A DNA stretch of 64,000 bases, taken from contig DAOULY010000012.1 in assembly GCA_034414595.1 (NCBI GenBank), positions 124,001 through 188,000 on the forward strand, read 5' to 3'. A model generated the notes under the pieces. The model was not told the origin of the DNA and ran no database searches. It saw nothing but the letters and a program-made list of their open reading frames with translations. Source of the DNA: DAOULY01 sp034414595. GTDB lineage: Bacteria; Chloroflexota; Dehalococcoidia; SZUA-161; JAUWZY01. The position numbers were made by a program, and so were the translations under genes. Shown here piece by piece: positions 9,226 through 18,497 of the stretch (the stretch's first letter is position 1; each line of letters starts with the position of its first letter).

Positions 9226-10236
9226 TTGGTCTGGCTCAAGTTTGTCCTCTGCTTGGCAATCATCCTGATCGCAGGCACCAAGTTATCGCGATACGGAGAT
9301 GCTATTGCTGAAAAAACGGGGCTGAGTGGGGTCTGGGTAGGCCTGATACTTATCGCCATCATCACCTCGATGCCGGAGCTGGTCACAGGAGTCAGCGCCG
9401 CAGCCTGGGTCAAGAACGCCGATTTGCCCTTGGGCATGCTCTTCGGCAGCAACATGCTCAATCTCACCATCATCGCCATGATGGACGTCCTGTACCGTCC
9501 CGTGCCTCTGCTGAGCAATGCGAGCAGGTCACATATGGCATCAGCTGGCCTGGGTCTGCTACTTATCGCCATCGCTGCCGTCACCATCGCCGCCGGGGAG
9601 GGATTTTCCGGGTTGGCCCTTGGCTGGTTCGGTGTCTCCAGCATCATCATCCTGCTCGCCTACATTGTCGGGGTGAGGTGGCTGTTCCGCCTTGAGCGCA
9701 GTCAAGAGCGAGCAGAGGCACCAGAGAGCCTTATCCAATACGGGGAAATGTCGAAACAGGCAATATATGTCAAATTCGCAGTGGCAGCAGTAGCCATCAT
9801 CGGCGCCGGTATCTGGCTCTCATTCATCGGCGATGAGATAGCACAGGCCACTGGCTGGGGCGCCAGCTTCGTCGGCAGCCTGTTCATAGCCATCACTACT
9901 TCACTGCCAGAGGTCGTGGTCGCCATAGCCGCCCTTCGCCTGGACGCCGTCGACATGGCATTAGCCACCATGCTGGGTAGCAACATCTTCAATGTGACCA
10001 TCATCATACCATTAGACATAGCCTATACTCGAGAGCCCGTCCTGGCCGCGGTGTCTCCAGCCCATATCGTCACCGCTCTCGTTGTCATCGCCATGAGCGC
10101 TCTGGTCATCGCCGGGATCCGCTTCCGGACCAAGCGCAAGACATTTGCCGTGGTCAGCTGGTACAGCGTTGCTCTGGTCGCGCTATATATCTTCGGTGCC
10201 TATGCTGCCTTTACCGCAGGCCTGGGTTTGGGATAG
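9226..10236 (+). CDS. CaCA-family Na+/Ca2+-type cation exchanger
   Basis: An integral membrane protein of 336 residues with about ten helices and the two alpha-repeats of the calcium/cation antiporter family. Repeat one has ITSMPELVTG followed by GSNMLNL. Repeat two has ITTSLPEVVV followed by GSNIFNV. The acidic residues of these repeats bind the ion. It exchanges Na+ or H+ for Ca2+ across the cytoplasmic membrane; the true ion is not fixed by sequence. The TTG start at 9226 follows TAGGAG at a suitable distance. It heads a run of ion-transport genes through 15893, separated from the CBS protein by 18 bases. Confidence 0.9.
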   Translation: MVWLKFVLCLAIILIAGTKLSRYGDAIAEKTGLSGVWVGLILIAIITSMPELVTGVSAAAWVKNADLPLGMLFGSNMLNLTIIAMMDVLYRPVPLLSNASRSHMASAGLGLLLIAIAAVTIAAGEGFSGLALGWFGVSSIIILLAYIVGVRWLFRLERSQERAEAPESLIQYGEMSKQAIYVKFAVAAVAIIGAGIWLSFIGDEIAQATGWGASFVGSLFIAITTSLPEVVVAIAALRLDAVDMALATMLGSNIFNVTIIIPLDIAYTREPVLAAVSPAHIVTALVVIAMSALVIAGIRFRTKRKTFAVVSWYSVALVALYIFGAYAAFTAGLGLG

Positions 10237-10254
10237 TATGAGAAGGGGGTCGTA

Positions 10255-10701
10255 ATGAAGAAGAAGATCAAGGAATTGATGACAACCAAACTCGCGAAAA
10301 TCCATGAAGATGATTCAATATATGAAGCAGTGGCCAAGATAGCTGAGGATAGGGAAACGCTTATCGCCTGCGTTGTAGACAAAGAGGATAAACTTACAGG
10401 CATAATCTCGCCAAAGAGAGTGCTGAAAACATTGGCCGTGCGCACATTCGAGCATATAAAATATTCCCTGTTTCTGGGCCCGGGGATGTTGTATTCGCTA
10501 ATAACCGCGGAATACGTCAAGGACATAATGAATGCCTCGGTAAGCGTCGGGCCGGAGGATGGAATCGAAAAGGCGATAGAGCTCATGATCGAGCACGACA
10601 TCCCCGAAATACCCGTGGTCGACAGGCAGGGTCAGCTATTGGGAGTGGTAAACTACAACGATATAATTTGCTGCATGGGCGATTATCTTAAACAGCAGTG
10701 A
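10255..10701 (+). CDS. Two-CBS-domain protein
   Basis: A soluble protein of 148 residues with two CBS domains (about residues 5-60 and 80-145). The second has the typical VKDIM, PVVDRQGQLLGVVNYNDI pattern. CBS pairs bind adenine nucleotides or related ligands and often regulate transporters. It sits between a cation exchanger and a P-type ATPase, so a regulatory role in ion transport is inferred. The ATG follows AGAAGGGGG. No other domain is present. Confidence 0.88.
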   Translation: MKKKIKELMTTKLAKIHEDDSIYEAVAKIAEDRETLIACVVDKEDKLTGIISPKRVLKTLAVRTFEHIKYSLFLGPGMLYSLITAEYVKDIMNASVSVGPEDGIEKAIELMIEHDIPEIPVVDRQGQLLGVVNYNDIICCMGDYLKQQ

Positions 10702-10717
10702 TGCTCCGGAGTATTTT

Positions 10718-10822
10718 ATGGAACTCGAAGGCTACTTCGAATTCATTCTGAGCTTCGCTTTAGTCTTGGTCGTATCCAGCGCCGGTGGTGAAATCGCAGA
10801 GCGTTTGAGGAAGCTGCGGTGA
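10718..10822 (+). pseudogene. Truncated N-terminal copy of the CPA2 antiporter (34 codons)
   Basis: A short reading frame with its own ATG and a GGAG site encodes 34 residues. The first 29 match the N-terminus of the antiporter encoded at 14607 in 21 positions (shared MELE, FILSFAL and GGEIAER). It stops at a TGA that overlaps the GTG start of the ATPase in a GTGA arrangement. The likeliest reading is the remnant of a duplicated antiporter gene cut off by a rearrangement. It could also still be translated as a leader that couples ribosomes to the ATPase start. It is too short to be a working transporter. Confidence 0.75.
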
Positions 10823-13563
10823 AGATATCTGGACCGCCGAACGAGTCTAAGTGGTATCAGCTCCCAGCAGCGGCAGTTATGGAAGCTTTAGCGGCTGGCG
10901 AGGCTGGTCTTACTTCCAACGAGGCACAAGCGAGGCTGAAAAAGTATGGCTATAACGAACTGAAGTTCAAGAGGCGGGGTGCATTCATCCGGTTCTTGCT
11001 CCAGTTTCGCAGTGCCTTGATATATGTTCTGCTCGCTGCCGCGCTTGTCACCGCCTTTCTGCAAATGTGGGTAGATATGGCGGTTATCCTGGTGGTGGTT
11101 CTGGCCAACGCCATAATAGGATTCATCCAGGAGGGCAGAGCCGAGGCCTCGATGGAGGCGCTGACCAGAATGATGGTGCCACAGTGCACCGTGCTGCGGG
11201 ATGGCGAGAAGAGAGACATCCCAGCACGGGAATTAGTGCCGGGAGACATTGTCCTTCTCGAGGAAGGCGACCGCGTGCCCGCCGATTTACGCCTGTTCTA
11301 CGCCAAGAACTTAGCTCATGATGAAGCTGCGCTTACCGGGGAATCCGTCCCGGCGGAAAAACAAACTGAGCTGATATCAATCCCCAATTTGACTCCTGCG
11401 GACCAGCGTTGTATGGCTTTCAGCAGCACCTTTGTGGCACGAGGCTCGGGACAGGGAGTGGTGGTGGCCACCGCGGAGACGACGGAGATAGGCAAGATTG
11501 CCCAACTCATGAAAGAGACCACCCGCACAGCCGACGCACCGCTGATGCGAAAAATGTCCCAGTTCACCAGATTTCTGGTCATCGCCGTCCTCATACTGGC
11601 CGCCATCAACCTGATACTGGGGGCAACTCTTGGTGGCTACGATTTTGCCTACTCTTTCCTTGCCTCGGTGTCCCTTGCTGTTGCCGCTATACCTGAGGGA
11701 TTGCCAGCAATATTGACCATAGCCCTTGCCTTCGGTGCCCGGACAATGTCACGCCGGAATGCGCTGGTAAGAAGATTACCTGCGGTAGAAACCCTGGGCT
11801 CGGCCACTGTTATCTGCTCAGATAAGACCGGTACCCTCACCAGAAACGAGATGACTGTAGTCAAGGTTTATTGTGGGGGAAAGGACTACAAAGTGACCGG
11901 GGCAGGGTATGCACCCGAGGGGCAGTTTATCCTGAGCAATGAGGGCGTCAATCCCCTGCAGGAAGGCGATCTGGCTCAAATCCTGAGGGCGGGCCTTCTG
12001 TGTAATAACGCCGAACTGGACCAGACTGACGATGGCTATGAAATCTTGGGCGACCCTACCGAGGGGGCACTGGTGGTATCTGCAGCCAAAGCTGGCATTG
12101 CCGACGAGTTCCCCAGGTTAGATGAGATTCCCTTTGAGTCACAGACGCGGTACATGGCTACCCTGCATCAGGACAGAGAAGGGAATGTCATCTATGTCAA
12201 AGGCTCGCCAGAGACAGTGCTGGGGATGTGCCGGAGCCAGTTGGTCGATGGAAGCATTGAGCCTCTGGAGACCGGGGCGATAACGGCAAAGGTCGACGAG
12301 ATGGCAGAAGATGCCTTGAGGGTTCTGGGAATAGCTTATAAGCCTGTGCCCACGAATAAAACATCTCTCAGCCCAGAAGACCTGGATGAGCTGACTTTCC
12401 TCGGCCTCCAGGGAATGATTGACCCGCCCAGAGAAGAGGCCATAGAGGCGGTCGCCAAATGCAAACGGGCTGGCATCAGAGTGGTGATGATAACGGGCGA
12501 CCATGCCCGAACAGCAAGAGCTATCGCAGCACAGTTAGGAATTGGCAATGGTGGCGAGGTGCTGACAGGGGAAGACCTGTCGAGAATGAACGATGAGGAG
12601 TTATATGAGGTTGTGGATAGCGTCTCCGTGTATGCTAGGGTCGCCCCGGTACATAAGTTCAGAGTGGCCACACAACTACGACAGAGGGGACATATAGTCG
12701 CCATGACTGGCGACGGAGTGAACGATGCTCCGGCGTTGAAGGCATCTGACCTGGGGATAGCTATGGGGATAAAGGGGACCGACGTAACCAAGGAAGCCGC
12801 CGACATGGTACTGGTTGACGATAATTTCGCCAGCATAGTGGCAGCGGTAGAGGAAGGCAGGCATGTTTTCGAGAACATCCGCAAAGTCATCCTCTACACG
12901 CTTCCCACAAATGGAGGGCAGGCCCTGCTGGTGATAGGAGCGATATTGCTGGTGCCATTCCTATCCCTTTTCGCCGAGCGCCTACCCCTGGAGCCAGTAC
13001 AAATCCTCTGGATAAACCTGTATGATGCAGTTGCCCTTGCCTTGCCTTTGCTCTGGGAACCTCGAGAAAAAGGGGTGCTCGACAGGCCTCCACTTGACCC
13101 AAAGGAACGGATAGCTAATACTTTATTCTTTAGAAAGGTAGGACTTGTCTCGGTGGTGATGGCTGTAGCGGCATTCGTGGTGTTCTATCACTACGGCAAC
13201 GCTGCTGTTTCCGGCTTGTTGGTGGACGAGTTGCGGCTAACCCAGGCACAAACAGCAGCATTCATGACCGTAATGATGGTGCACATTTTCTATCTGCTCA
13301 CTGCCCGGTCACTAACGAAATCTGTGTTCTCGATGAACCCGTTCTCAAACAAATGGGTGGTCGGAGGTATTGTTGTAACCATAGCCCTCCAAATTCTGAT
13401 AGTCTATGCTCTACCCCACCTCGGGTTCAATCCACTTAGAACTGAGTCCTTCCCAGCACAGTGGTGGATAGTTATAATTTTACTGGCACTACCCGTGCTC
13501 TTCTTGGTTGAGCTGGAAGAGTTCCTGGTTGAACGTTTCAAATGGCGTTTAAAGAATGCATGA
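10819..13563 (+). CDS. P2-type cation-transporting ATPase
   Basis: A 914-residue membrane pump of the calcium/Na+-like P-type ATPase class. Order of parts: N-terminal cation ATPase domain, actuator domain with ALTGES near residue 172, transmembrane PEGLPAIL motif, phosphorylation site DKTGT with Asp near residue 335, hinge GDGVNDAPALKASDLGIAMG, and a C-terminal group of membrane helices. The PEGLP segment and overall length fit P2A (SERCA/PMR1-like) pumps, although the ion is not proven. The GTG start overlaps the stop of a truncated antiporter reading frame, so translation may be coupled. It is followed closely by a UspA gene. Confidence 0.92.
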   Translation: MKISGPPNESKWYQLPAAAVMEALAAGEAGLTSNEAQARLKKYGYNELKFKRRGAFIRFLLQFRSALIYVLLAAALVTAFLQMWVDMAVILVVVLANAIIGFIQEGRAEASMEALTRMMVPQCTVLRDGEKRDIPARELVPGDIVLLEEGDRVPADLRLFYAKNLAHDEAALTGESVPAEKQTELISIPNLTPADQRCMAFSSTFVARGSGQGVVVATAETTEIGKIAQLMKETTRTADAPLMRKMSQFTRFLVIAVLILAAINLILGATLGGYDFAYSFLASVSLAVAAIPEGLPAILTIALAFGARTMSRRNALVRRLPAVETLGSATVICSDKTGTLTRNEMTVVKVYCGGKDYKVTGAGYAPEGQFILSNEGVNPLQEGDLAQILRAGLLCNNAELDQTDDGYEILGDPTEGALVVSAAKAGIADEFPRLDEIPFESQTRYMATLHQDREGNVIYVKGSPETVLGMCRSQLVDGSIEPLETGAITAKVDEMAEDALRVLGIAYKPVPTNKTSLSPEDLDELTFLGLQGMIDPPREEAIEAVAKCKRAGIRVVMITGDHARTARAIAAQLGIGNGGEVLTGEDLSRMNDEELYEVVDSVSVYARVAPVHKFRVATQLRQRGHIVAMTGDGVNDAPALKASDLGIAMGIKGTDVTKEAADMVLVDDNFASIVAAVEEGRHVFENIRKVILYTLPTNGGQALLVIGAILLVPFLSLFAERLPLEPVQILWINLYDAVALALPLLWEPREKGVLDRPPLDPKERIANTLFFRKVGLVSVVMAVAAFVVFYHYGNAAVSGLLVDELRLTQAQTAAFMTVMMVHIFYLLTARSLTKSVFSMNPFSNKWVVGGIVVTIALQILIVYALPHLGFNPLRTESFPAQWWIVIILLALPVLFLVELEEFLVERFKWRLKNA

Positions 13564-13600
13564 GAGGTAACCCCATTTCAAGGTGGGAAAGGAGTTGAGC

Positions 13601-14542
13601 ATGAGGATTCTCCTCGTCGTCGATGGCTCATCATATTCTGACATAGCAACAAGGACGCTGGAGGCACTCCGGCTCCCTCCTACAACTGAGGTCACAGTGC
13701 TGACGGTGATACCTCAGAACATATTCTTGGGAGGAATGACCATTGATACGCTGAGAGGTGCAGCTCCGGCGAAGAAAAGGGCGCAGCGCCAAAAGGCTGC
13801 CGAACTACTTCAAGATCCAGTGCAACTGCTTAGCGCCAGTGGGCTCAAAATAGAAAGCCTGGTGCGCTGGGGAGACCCTGCCAAGGTAATTTTGGCAGTC
13901 GCTGAGAAAACAAATGCCTCCCTCGTGGTAATGGGAGCCAAGGGATTGAATGACCCCTTTACATTCCGTCTTGGTAGCGTTACCCAGAAGGTGATGAAAC
14001 ATACAAAAGCCAGCGTCCTGCTTGCCAGGAAGAAGACTGCTGTAGTGAGTAAGGGCTTGCCGACCAAGGAGACCACTACAACCATAAATCGAGTCCTGCT
14101 TGCTGTGGATGGCTCCAAATACTCAGACATGGCAACTGAGTTTCTCTTGCATTTTCCCTTGCCGCAGCAGACTCAGATTACCGTGGTAACTGCACTTGAG
14201 TCCCATATTGCAGCACTGATGAAGATGCCAACGCTTGACCTTGAAACCAACCAACAGCTACTTGCTGACCTCCAGGCAGCCGAAGAAAAGGCAGCAAGGG
14301 AGATAACGACCAGAAGCGAGGAACGACTCCGTACACAAGGATACAATACTGCGTCCATCATTGTGCGAGGAGGAGCAGGTGAGTCCATATTGAAAGCCGC
14401 CCGAAGGTATAATCCCGACATTATAGCGCTCGGGTCAAGAGGCCTGACCGGAATTGAGTCATTCCTTCTCGGAAGCGTAGCCGAGAGGGTAGCTAGATAT
14501 GCCGGATGTTCAGTGCTCATAGTGAGGTCGCCAAAAACATAG
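13601..14542 (+). CDS. Tandem universal stress protein (two UspA domains)
   Basis: Two UspA domains are joined in one protein of about 313 residues; the first begins MRILLVVDGS and the second near residue 160 begins NRVLLAVDGS. Each ends with an ATP-binding G-x2-G...GS pattern (GAKGLNDPFTFRLGS and GSRGLTGIESFLLGS). Such proteins sense ATP and often associate with membrane transporters. The ATG at 13601 is chosen because AAAGGAG lies before it; a GTG six codons upstream is possible. It lies between a P-type ATPase and a cation antiporter, fitting a role in controlling ion transport, which is an inference. Confidence 0.9.
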   Translation: MRILLVVDGSSYSDIATRTLEALRLPPTTEVTVLTVIPQNIFLGGMTIDTLRGAAPAKKRAQRQKAAELLQDPVQLLSASGLKIESLVRWGDPAKVILAVAEKTNASLVVMGAKGLNDPFTFRLGSVTQKVMKHTKASVLLARKKTAVVSKGLPTKETTTTINRVLLAVDGSKYSDMATEFLLHFPLPQQTQITVVTALESHIAALMKMPTLDLETNQQLLADLQAAEEKAAREITTRSEERLRTQGYNTASIIVRGGAGESILKAARRYNPDIIALGSRGLTGIESFLLGSVAERVARYAGCSVLIVRSPKT

Positions 14543-14606
14543 CAACATCGAGTCTTAAGGAAGCCGTGATCAGTTACTTATCAATAGACTATCTTAAGGA
14601 ATAGAG

Positions 14607-15893
14607 ATGGAACTCGAGGTCTACTTCAAATTCATTCTGAGCTTCGCCCTGATCTTGATCGCAGCCCGCATCGGTGGCGAAATCGCCGAGCGTTATCTCA
14701 AGCAGCCTGCCGTGTTAGGGGAGCTAGTAGCAGGAATCGCTATTTCCCCCTATGCTCTGGGCGGGCTGTTCAATGATCCCATAATTCTTAACTTCGCCAC
14801 AGTCCACGCCTTTGGTGGCGAAGTTCACATCATGGAGATCATCTCGGAGATAGCCGTGGTGGCACTGTTGTTCGTCGCCGGGGTGGAGACCGATGTCAGG
14901 GCATTCTTAAGGCTGGGGAAAACGGGCGCTATCGTGGCCGTGGGTGGGGTGCTCCTGCCCTTCGTCTTCGGCTATCTGGCTACCATGTGGTTTTATCCCG
15001 ATGCGGGCTCGGCGACATGGCTGTTCATGGGCGCGGTGCTGACGGCAACCAGCATCGGGATCACCGTCAGAATACTGATGGACATGAAGAGGCTGCAAAC
15101 CAAGGAGGGAACTATCATACTGGTGGCGGCCGTGGTCGATGACATCATCGGCATAGTTATTCTTTCCGTTGTCATCTCCGTGGCCCAAACTGGCTCAGTC
15201 GATGCCCTCCATGTCGTTCGCATCACCGTCATCGGTTTCGCCGTCTGGTTTGCTTTGCTCATGATTGGAGTCAAGTTCCATAGATACATTTCGAAGCTGT
15301 TAACTCCGTTCAAACGGTCTGACACCATGCCCATTTTCGCCATCCTTATTGGCTTCCTAATCGCCTATCTGGTAACACTGGTTGATTTGCACCCCGTGGT
15401 GGGAGCATATGTGGCCGGTTTGATGTTCGCCGCCACGGAAGAGAAGGAAGAGATACTGGAAAAGACAAGGCCGATCATGCTCTTCCTGGCCCCATTCTTC
15501 TTCTGCTATCTGGGAATGCAGGTCGATGTGCCGCTTCTGGCCGGGGCTGTCGTGATCGCCCTCGTCCTGATAGCATTGGCCACTATCGGGAAGATCATAG
15601 GATGCTATATACCGGCGAGGCTTGCCGGAAAGCTGCCCCATGACGGCGGAATGATAGTGGGAGTAGGCATGGTGCCCAGAGGGGAGGTGGGGCTGATCAT
15701 CGCCGGCGCCGGGCTCCTGGCCGGGGCCCTGGGCACGGGGGATGTTGCCCTGGAGCTTTTCGGGGCCGCGGTGGCGGTCAGCATCATAACAACATTGATC
15801 ACCCCAACCATGCTCAAGCCGTTGTTCAAGAGGCAAATGGCAAAGGAAGCAAGAGCGAACGAGCCACCAGCCAACTTGCCAAATAGGAGCTGA
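14607..15893 (+). CDS. CPA2-type cation:proton antiporter
   Basis: A 428-residue integral membrane protein with about 12-13 helices, belonging to the monovalent cation:proton antiporter family 2 (Kef/NhaS3-like). Conserved parts include the QPAVLGELVAGI stretch after the first helix, the VVDDIIG motif with paired Asp residues in the ion site, and a C-terminal PRGEVGLIIAGAG motif. It lacks the C-terminal TrkA-N domain of KefB/KefC, so regulation must differ. The upstream UspA protein may serve that role. A truncated copy of its N-terminus lies at 10718. The start is supported by the TAAGGAATAGAG sequence just before it. Confidence 0.9.
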   Translation: MELEVYFKFILSFALILIAARIGGEIAERYLKQPAVLGELVAGIAISPYALGGLFNDPIILNFATVHAFGGEVHIMEIISEIAVVALLFVAGVETDVRAFLRLGKTGAIVAVGGVLLPFVFGYLATMWFYPDAGSATWLFMGAVLTATSIGITVRILMDMKRLQTKEGTIILVAAVVDDIIGIVILSVVISVAQTGSVDALHVVRITVIGFAVWFALLMIGVKFHRYISKLLTPFKRSDTMPIFAILIGFLIAYLVTLVDLHPVVGAYVAGLMFAATEEKEEILEKTRPIMLFLAPFFFCYLGMQVDVPLLAGAVVIALVLIALATIGKIIGCYIPARLAGKLPHDGGMIVGVGMVPRGEVGLIIAGAGLLAGALGTGDVALELFGAAVAVSIITTLITPTMLKPLFKRQMAKEARANEPPANLPNRS

Positions 15894-15938
15894 GCAGTTA
15901 AAATGTAAACGGAGACTCAGGAGCTGCAATCAAAACAA

Positions 15939-16013
15939 GCCCCTGTAGCTCAGAGGATAGAGCACGAGCCTCCGGAGCTCGGGGCGGGAGTTCGAGTCTC
16001 CCCAGGGGCGCCA
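15939..16013 (+). tRNA. tRNA-Arg (CCG)
   Basis: The sequence folds as a complete cloverleaf. The acceptor arms GCCCCTG and CAGGGGC pair perfectly. The D stem is GCTC/GAGC, the anticodon stem CGAGC/GCTCG encloses the loop CTCCGGA with anticodon CCG, and the T arm is GGGAG-TTCGAGT-CTCCC. The CCA end is encoded. It stands alone between the antiporter and the NADH module. Confidence 0.96.
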
Positions 16014-16060
16014 CTAATACATGAATGCCCCTGGTTGTGCTCAAAGAAAACTGCTGGTAT

Positions 16061-16068
16061 GCTATACT
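16061..16068 (+). promoter_or_regulatory. Extended -10 element upstream of the NADH module
   Basis: A TGC preceding TATACT (16063-16068) forms an extended -10 box. No -35 hexamer stands at the proper distance. Initiation near 16075 would give a leader of about 27 bases that includes the AGGAGG site before the ATG at 16102. Confidence 0.4.
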
Positions 16069-16101
16069 GCGTCAAAGTGACATGAGGAGGCATCAGCGAC
16101 A

Positions 16102-16560
16102 ATGGTTGTGGCAGTGAACAAGATAGATAAGATCGTGGCTCGGTATCGAGGTGACAACAGCGCTTTAATTCAAATCCTCTTGGATATTCAACGGGAATAC
16201 CACTGGCTGCCTAAAGAGACATTGCAAAGAGTCAGCGAGCGACTGAACATCCCGCTCAATCGCATCTATCATATTGCCACTTTCTACAAGGCATTCAGTA
16301 TGGCCCCCAGAGGACGCCACTCGGTTCAGGTATGTATGGGCACCGCCTGCCATGTGCGTGGCTCGCCCCGTCTCCTGGATCGGGTCAAGGATATGCTCAA
16401 GATAGAGCCTGGGGCTACATCCCGCGATATGCGGTTCACACTGGACACAGTCAACTGCCTCGGCTGTTGTGCCCTGGGGCCGGTATTGGTGATAGACGAT
16501 GAATACCACAGCAATCCAGTAACGCAGGAGATGGAAAAGCTCTTCAATGCCTGCGAATGA
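16102..16560 (+). CDS. NuoE/HoxE-like [2Fe-2S] subunit
   Basis: A 152-residue thioredoxin-like ferredoxin subunit of NADH-oxidising complexes. The helical N-terminal part contains LPKETLQRVSERLNIP and HIATFYKAF as in NuoE. The 2Fe-2S ligands are two cysteines in CMGTAC and two in CLGCCALGP, so all four are present. It would pass electrons from the flavin subunit encoded next. AGGAGG lies before the ATG. Its stop overlaps the next reading frame region. The gene starts an operon-like run through 22425 in which the NADH module meets a 2-oxoacid oxidoreductase. Confidence 0.93.
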   Translation: MVVAVNKIDKIVARYRGDNSALIQILLDIQREYHWLPKETLQRVSERLNIPLNRIYHIATFYKAFSMAPRGRHSVQVCMGTACHVRGSPRLLDRVKDMLKIEPGATSRDMRFTLDTVNCLGCCALGPVLVIDDEYHSNPVTQEMEKLFNACE

Positions 16561-16571
16561 GGAGAGCCCTG

Positions 16572-18497
16572 ATGAGCAAGAGGATCGGCTCACTATCTGA
16601 TTTGAAGAGAACAAGGGCGGACATTCTAGCCAAAAGGGAAGACAAGAAGCTGATATCGATAAGCGATGGGACCGATGGCCGGACCCGTGGCAGTTCAGGG
16701 ATAGTGCGCGCATTTGTTGCTGAGGTCAAGAAGCAGGGATTGGAAGAAAAGGTAGAAGTTAAGAGCACAGGATGCCATGGCTTCTGTGAAAAGGAACCCC
16801 TCGTCGTTATCTTTCCCGAGGGGATTTGCTATGTCCAAGTGAAGGCGAAGAATGTCCCTGAGATCGTCTCCAAAACCCTGCTCCAAAATGAGATTATCGA
16901 GCGCTTGCTTTATGTGCATCCTGCTACTGAGAAAAGCGTTATACACGAACCTGATATTCCCTACTACCAGGGGCAAATGAGGCTAGTTCTGGGGAATAAT
17001 AGGTTCATTGACCCCTTGAATATTGAAGACTATATCGCCCTCGGCGGCTATGAGGCACTGGCCAAGGCCCTGTTCCAAATGACACCGGAGCAGGTGCTGG
17101 CAGAAGTGAAGAAGGCAAATGTCAGGGGCCGCGGCGGGGGCGGCTTCCCCGCCGGGGCGAAGTGGCAGACAACCAGAGATGCCCCAGGCAAGAGAAAATA
17201 CGTGATCGTTAACTGTGATGAGGGGGACCCCGGGGCCTACATGGACAGGAGCCTCATGGAAGGAAATCCTCACAGCGTGCTCGAGGGCTTGATCATCGGT
17301 GCCTACGCTATTGGCGCTCATGAAGGGTTCATATATGTACGGCAAGAATACCCCTTAGCTACTGAGAACGTATTTCAGGCCATCAAGCAGGCAGAGTCCT
17401 ATGGCCTTCTGGGGCGGAATATCCTCGGCTCCGGATTCAACTTCAGCGTCAAGGTTCACCGCGGCGCTGGCGCTTTCGTCTCCGGGGAATCGAGTGCTCT
17501 GATGACCGCCATCGAGGGACGGGTCGGTGAGCCCCGACCCAAGTACATCAGAACCTCCATCAGCGGCATCTTGGGCCGACCCTCAAATTTGAACAACGTA
17601 GAGACCTGGGCTAATGTGCCCCTGGTAATCGCCAGAGGAGCTGACTGGTATAACTCCATAGGGACGGATGGAAGTAAGGGAACCAAGATTTTCTCCTTGG
17701 TGGGGAAGGTGAATAACACAGGCCTGGTCGAGGTTCCCATGGGAACCAGCCTGAGACAAATAATCTATGATATCGGTGGCGGCATCCCCAACGGGAAGAG
17801 GTTCAAGGCAGTGCAGACAGGCGGCCCGTCAGGTGGCTGCATCCCCGAGCAGTTTCTCGATGCACCGGTCGATTTCGATCAGCTTACCAAATTGGGCTCG
17901 ATGATGGGCTCTGGTGGCATGATCGTCATGGATGAGGATACTTGCATGGTCGACGTGTCTCGATACTTCCTCCGCTTCCTCTCCGAGGAGTCATGTGGCA
18001 AATGTGTCCCCTGCCGTGAAGGGGTGAAGCAGATGGCACACGTCCTAGACCGCATTTGCGAAGGGGAGGGCCAGGATGGCGATATCGAGCTGTTGGAGGA
18101 ACTCTCCGAGGTCATTATGGACGCATCGCTCTGCGCCTTGGGGGGCACAGCTCCCAATCCGGTGTTATCTACCCTCAGATACTTTAGGGATGAGTATGAA
18201 GCGCATATAAAGGAGAAACGCTGCCCTGCTAAAGTGTGCAAGGCTATGGTCTCCTACTACATTCAGCCGGAGAAGTGTCAGGCGTGCCTGATATGCCTCA
18301 GGAATTGCCCTGTAGAGGCTATCAGCGGTGCCAAAGACCAAGTCCATGTTATCGACCAAGCCAAATGCACCAAGTGTGGTATTTGCATCGAAGTCTGCCC
18401 CCCACGCTTCGACGCTGTAGTCAAGCTCTCCGGCGAGCCCATTCCGGCCACTCCACCCAAGATGGCAGTGGTGCGCAGGAAGGAATCAGCAAAATGA
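16572..18497 (+). CDS. NuoF/HoxF-like NADH-binding flavoprotein with extra ferredoxin domain
   Basis: A 641-residue subunit. Order: thioredoxin-like N-terminus, FMN/NADH core with GRGGGGFPAGAKW and NCDEGDPGAYMDR, SLBB domain, 4Fe-4S site CGKCVPCREG plus a later Cys, and a C-terminal two-cluster ferredoxin (CQACLICLRNCP and CTKCGICIEVCP). It oxidises or reduces NAD(H) with FMN. In the N-terminal domain only the second ligand pair (GCHGFC) is present; the usual first CxGTxC pair reads SDGTDG, so that 2Fe-2S cluster is probably lost. The ATG at 16572 has AGGAG at the right distance; another at 16557 overlaps the previous stop. The stop overlaps the next start by four bases. Confidence 0.93.
   Translation: MSKRIGSLSDLKRTRADILAKREDKKLISISDGTDGRTRGSSGIVRAFVAEVKKQGLEEKVEVKSTGCHGFCEKEPLVVIFPEGICYVQVKAKNVPEIVSKTLLQNEIIERLLYVHPATEKSVIHEPDIPYYQGQMRLVLGNNRFIDPLNIEDYIALGGYEALAKALFQMTPEQVLAEVKKANVRGRGGGGFPAGAKWQTTRDAPGKRKYVIVNCDEGDPGAYMDRSLMEGNPHSVLEGLIIGAYAIGAHEGFIYVRQEYPLATENVFQAIKQAESYGLLGRNILGSGFNFSVKVHRGAGAFVSGESSALMTAIEGRVGEPRPKYIRTSISGILGRPSNLNNVETWANVPLVIARGADWYNSIGTDGSKGTKIFSLVGKVNNTGLVEVPMGTSLRQIIYDIGGGIPNGKRFKAVQTGGPSGGCIPEQFLDAPVDFDQLTKLGSMMGSGGMIVMDEDTCMVDVSRYFLRFLSEESCGKCVPCREGVKQMAHVLDRICEGEGQDGDIELLEELSEVIMDASLCALGGTAPNPVLSTLRYFRDEYEAHIKEKRCPAKVCKAMVSYYIQPEKCQACLICLRNCPVEAISGAKDQVHVIDQAKCTKCGICIEVCPPRFDAVVKLSGEPIPATPPKMAVVRRKESAK

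Noticed and set aside
18236..18493. N-terminal extension of the NuoG-like subunit
   Set aside because: It lies inside the flavoprotein gene in another frame; ATG 18494 gives the standard 2Fe-2S domain start.
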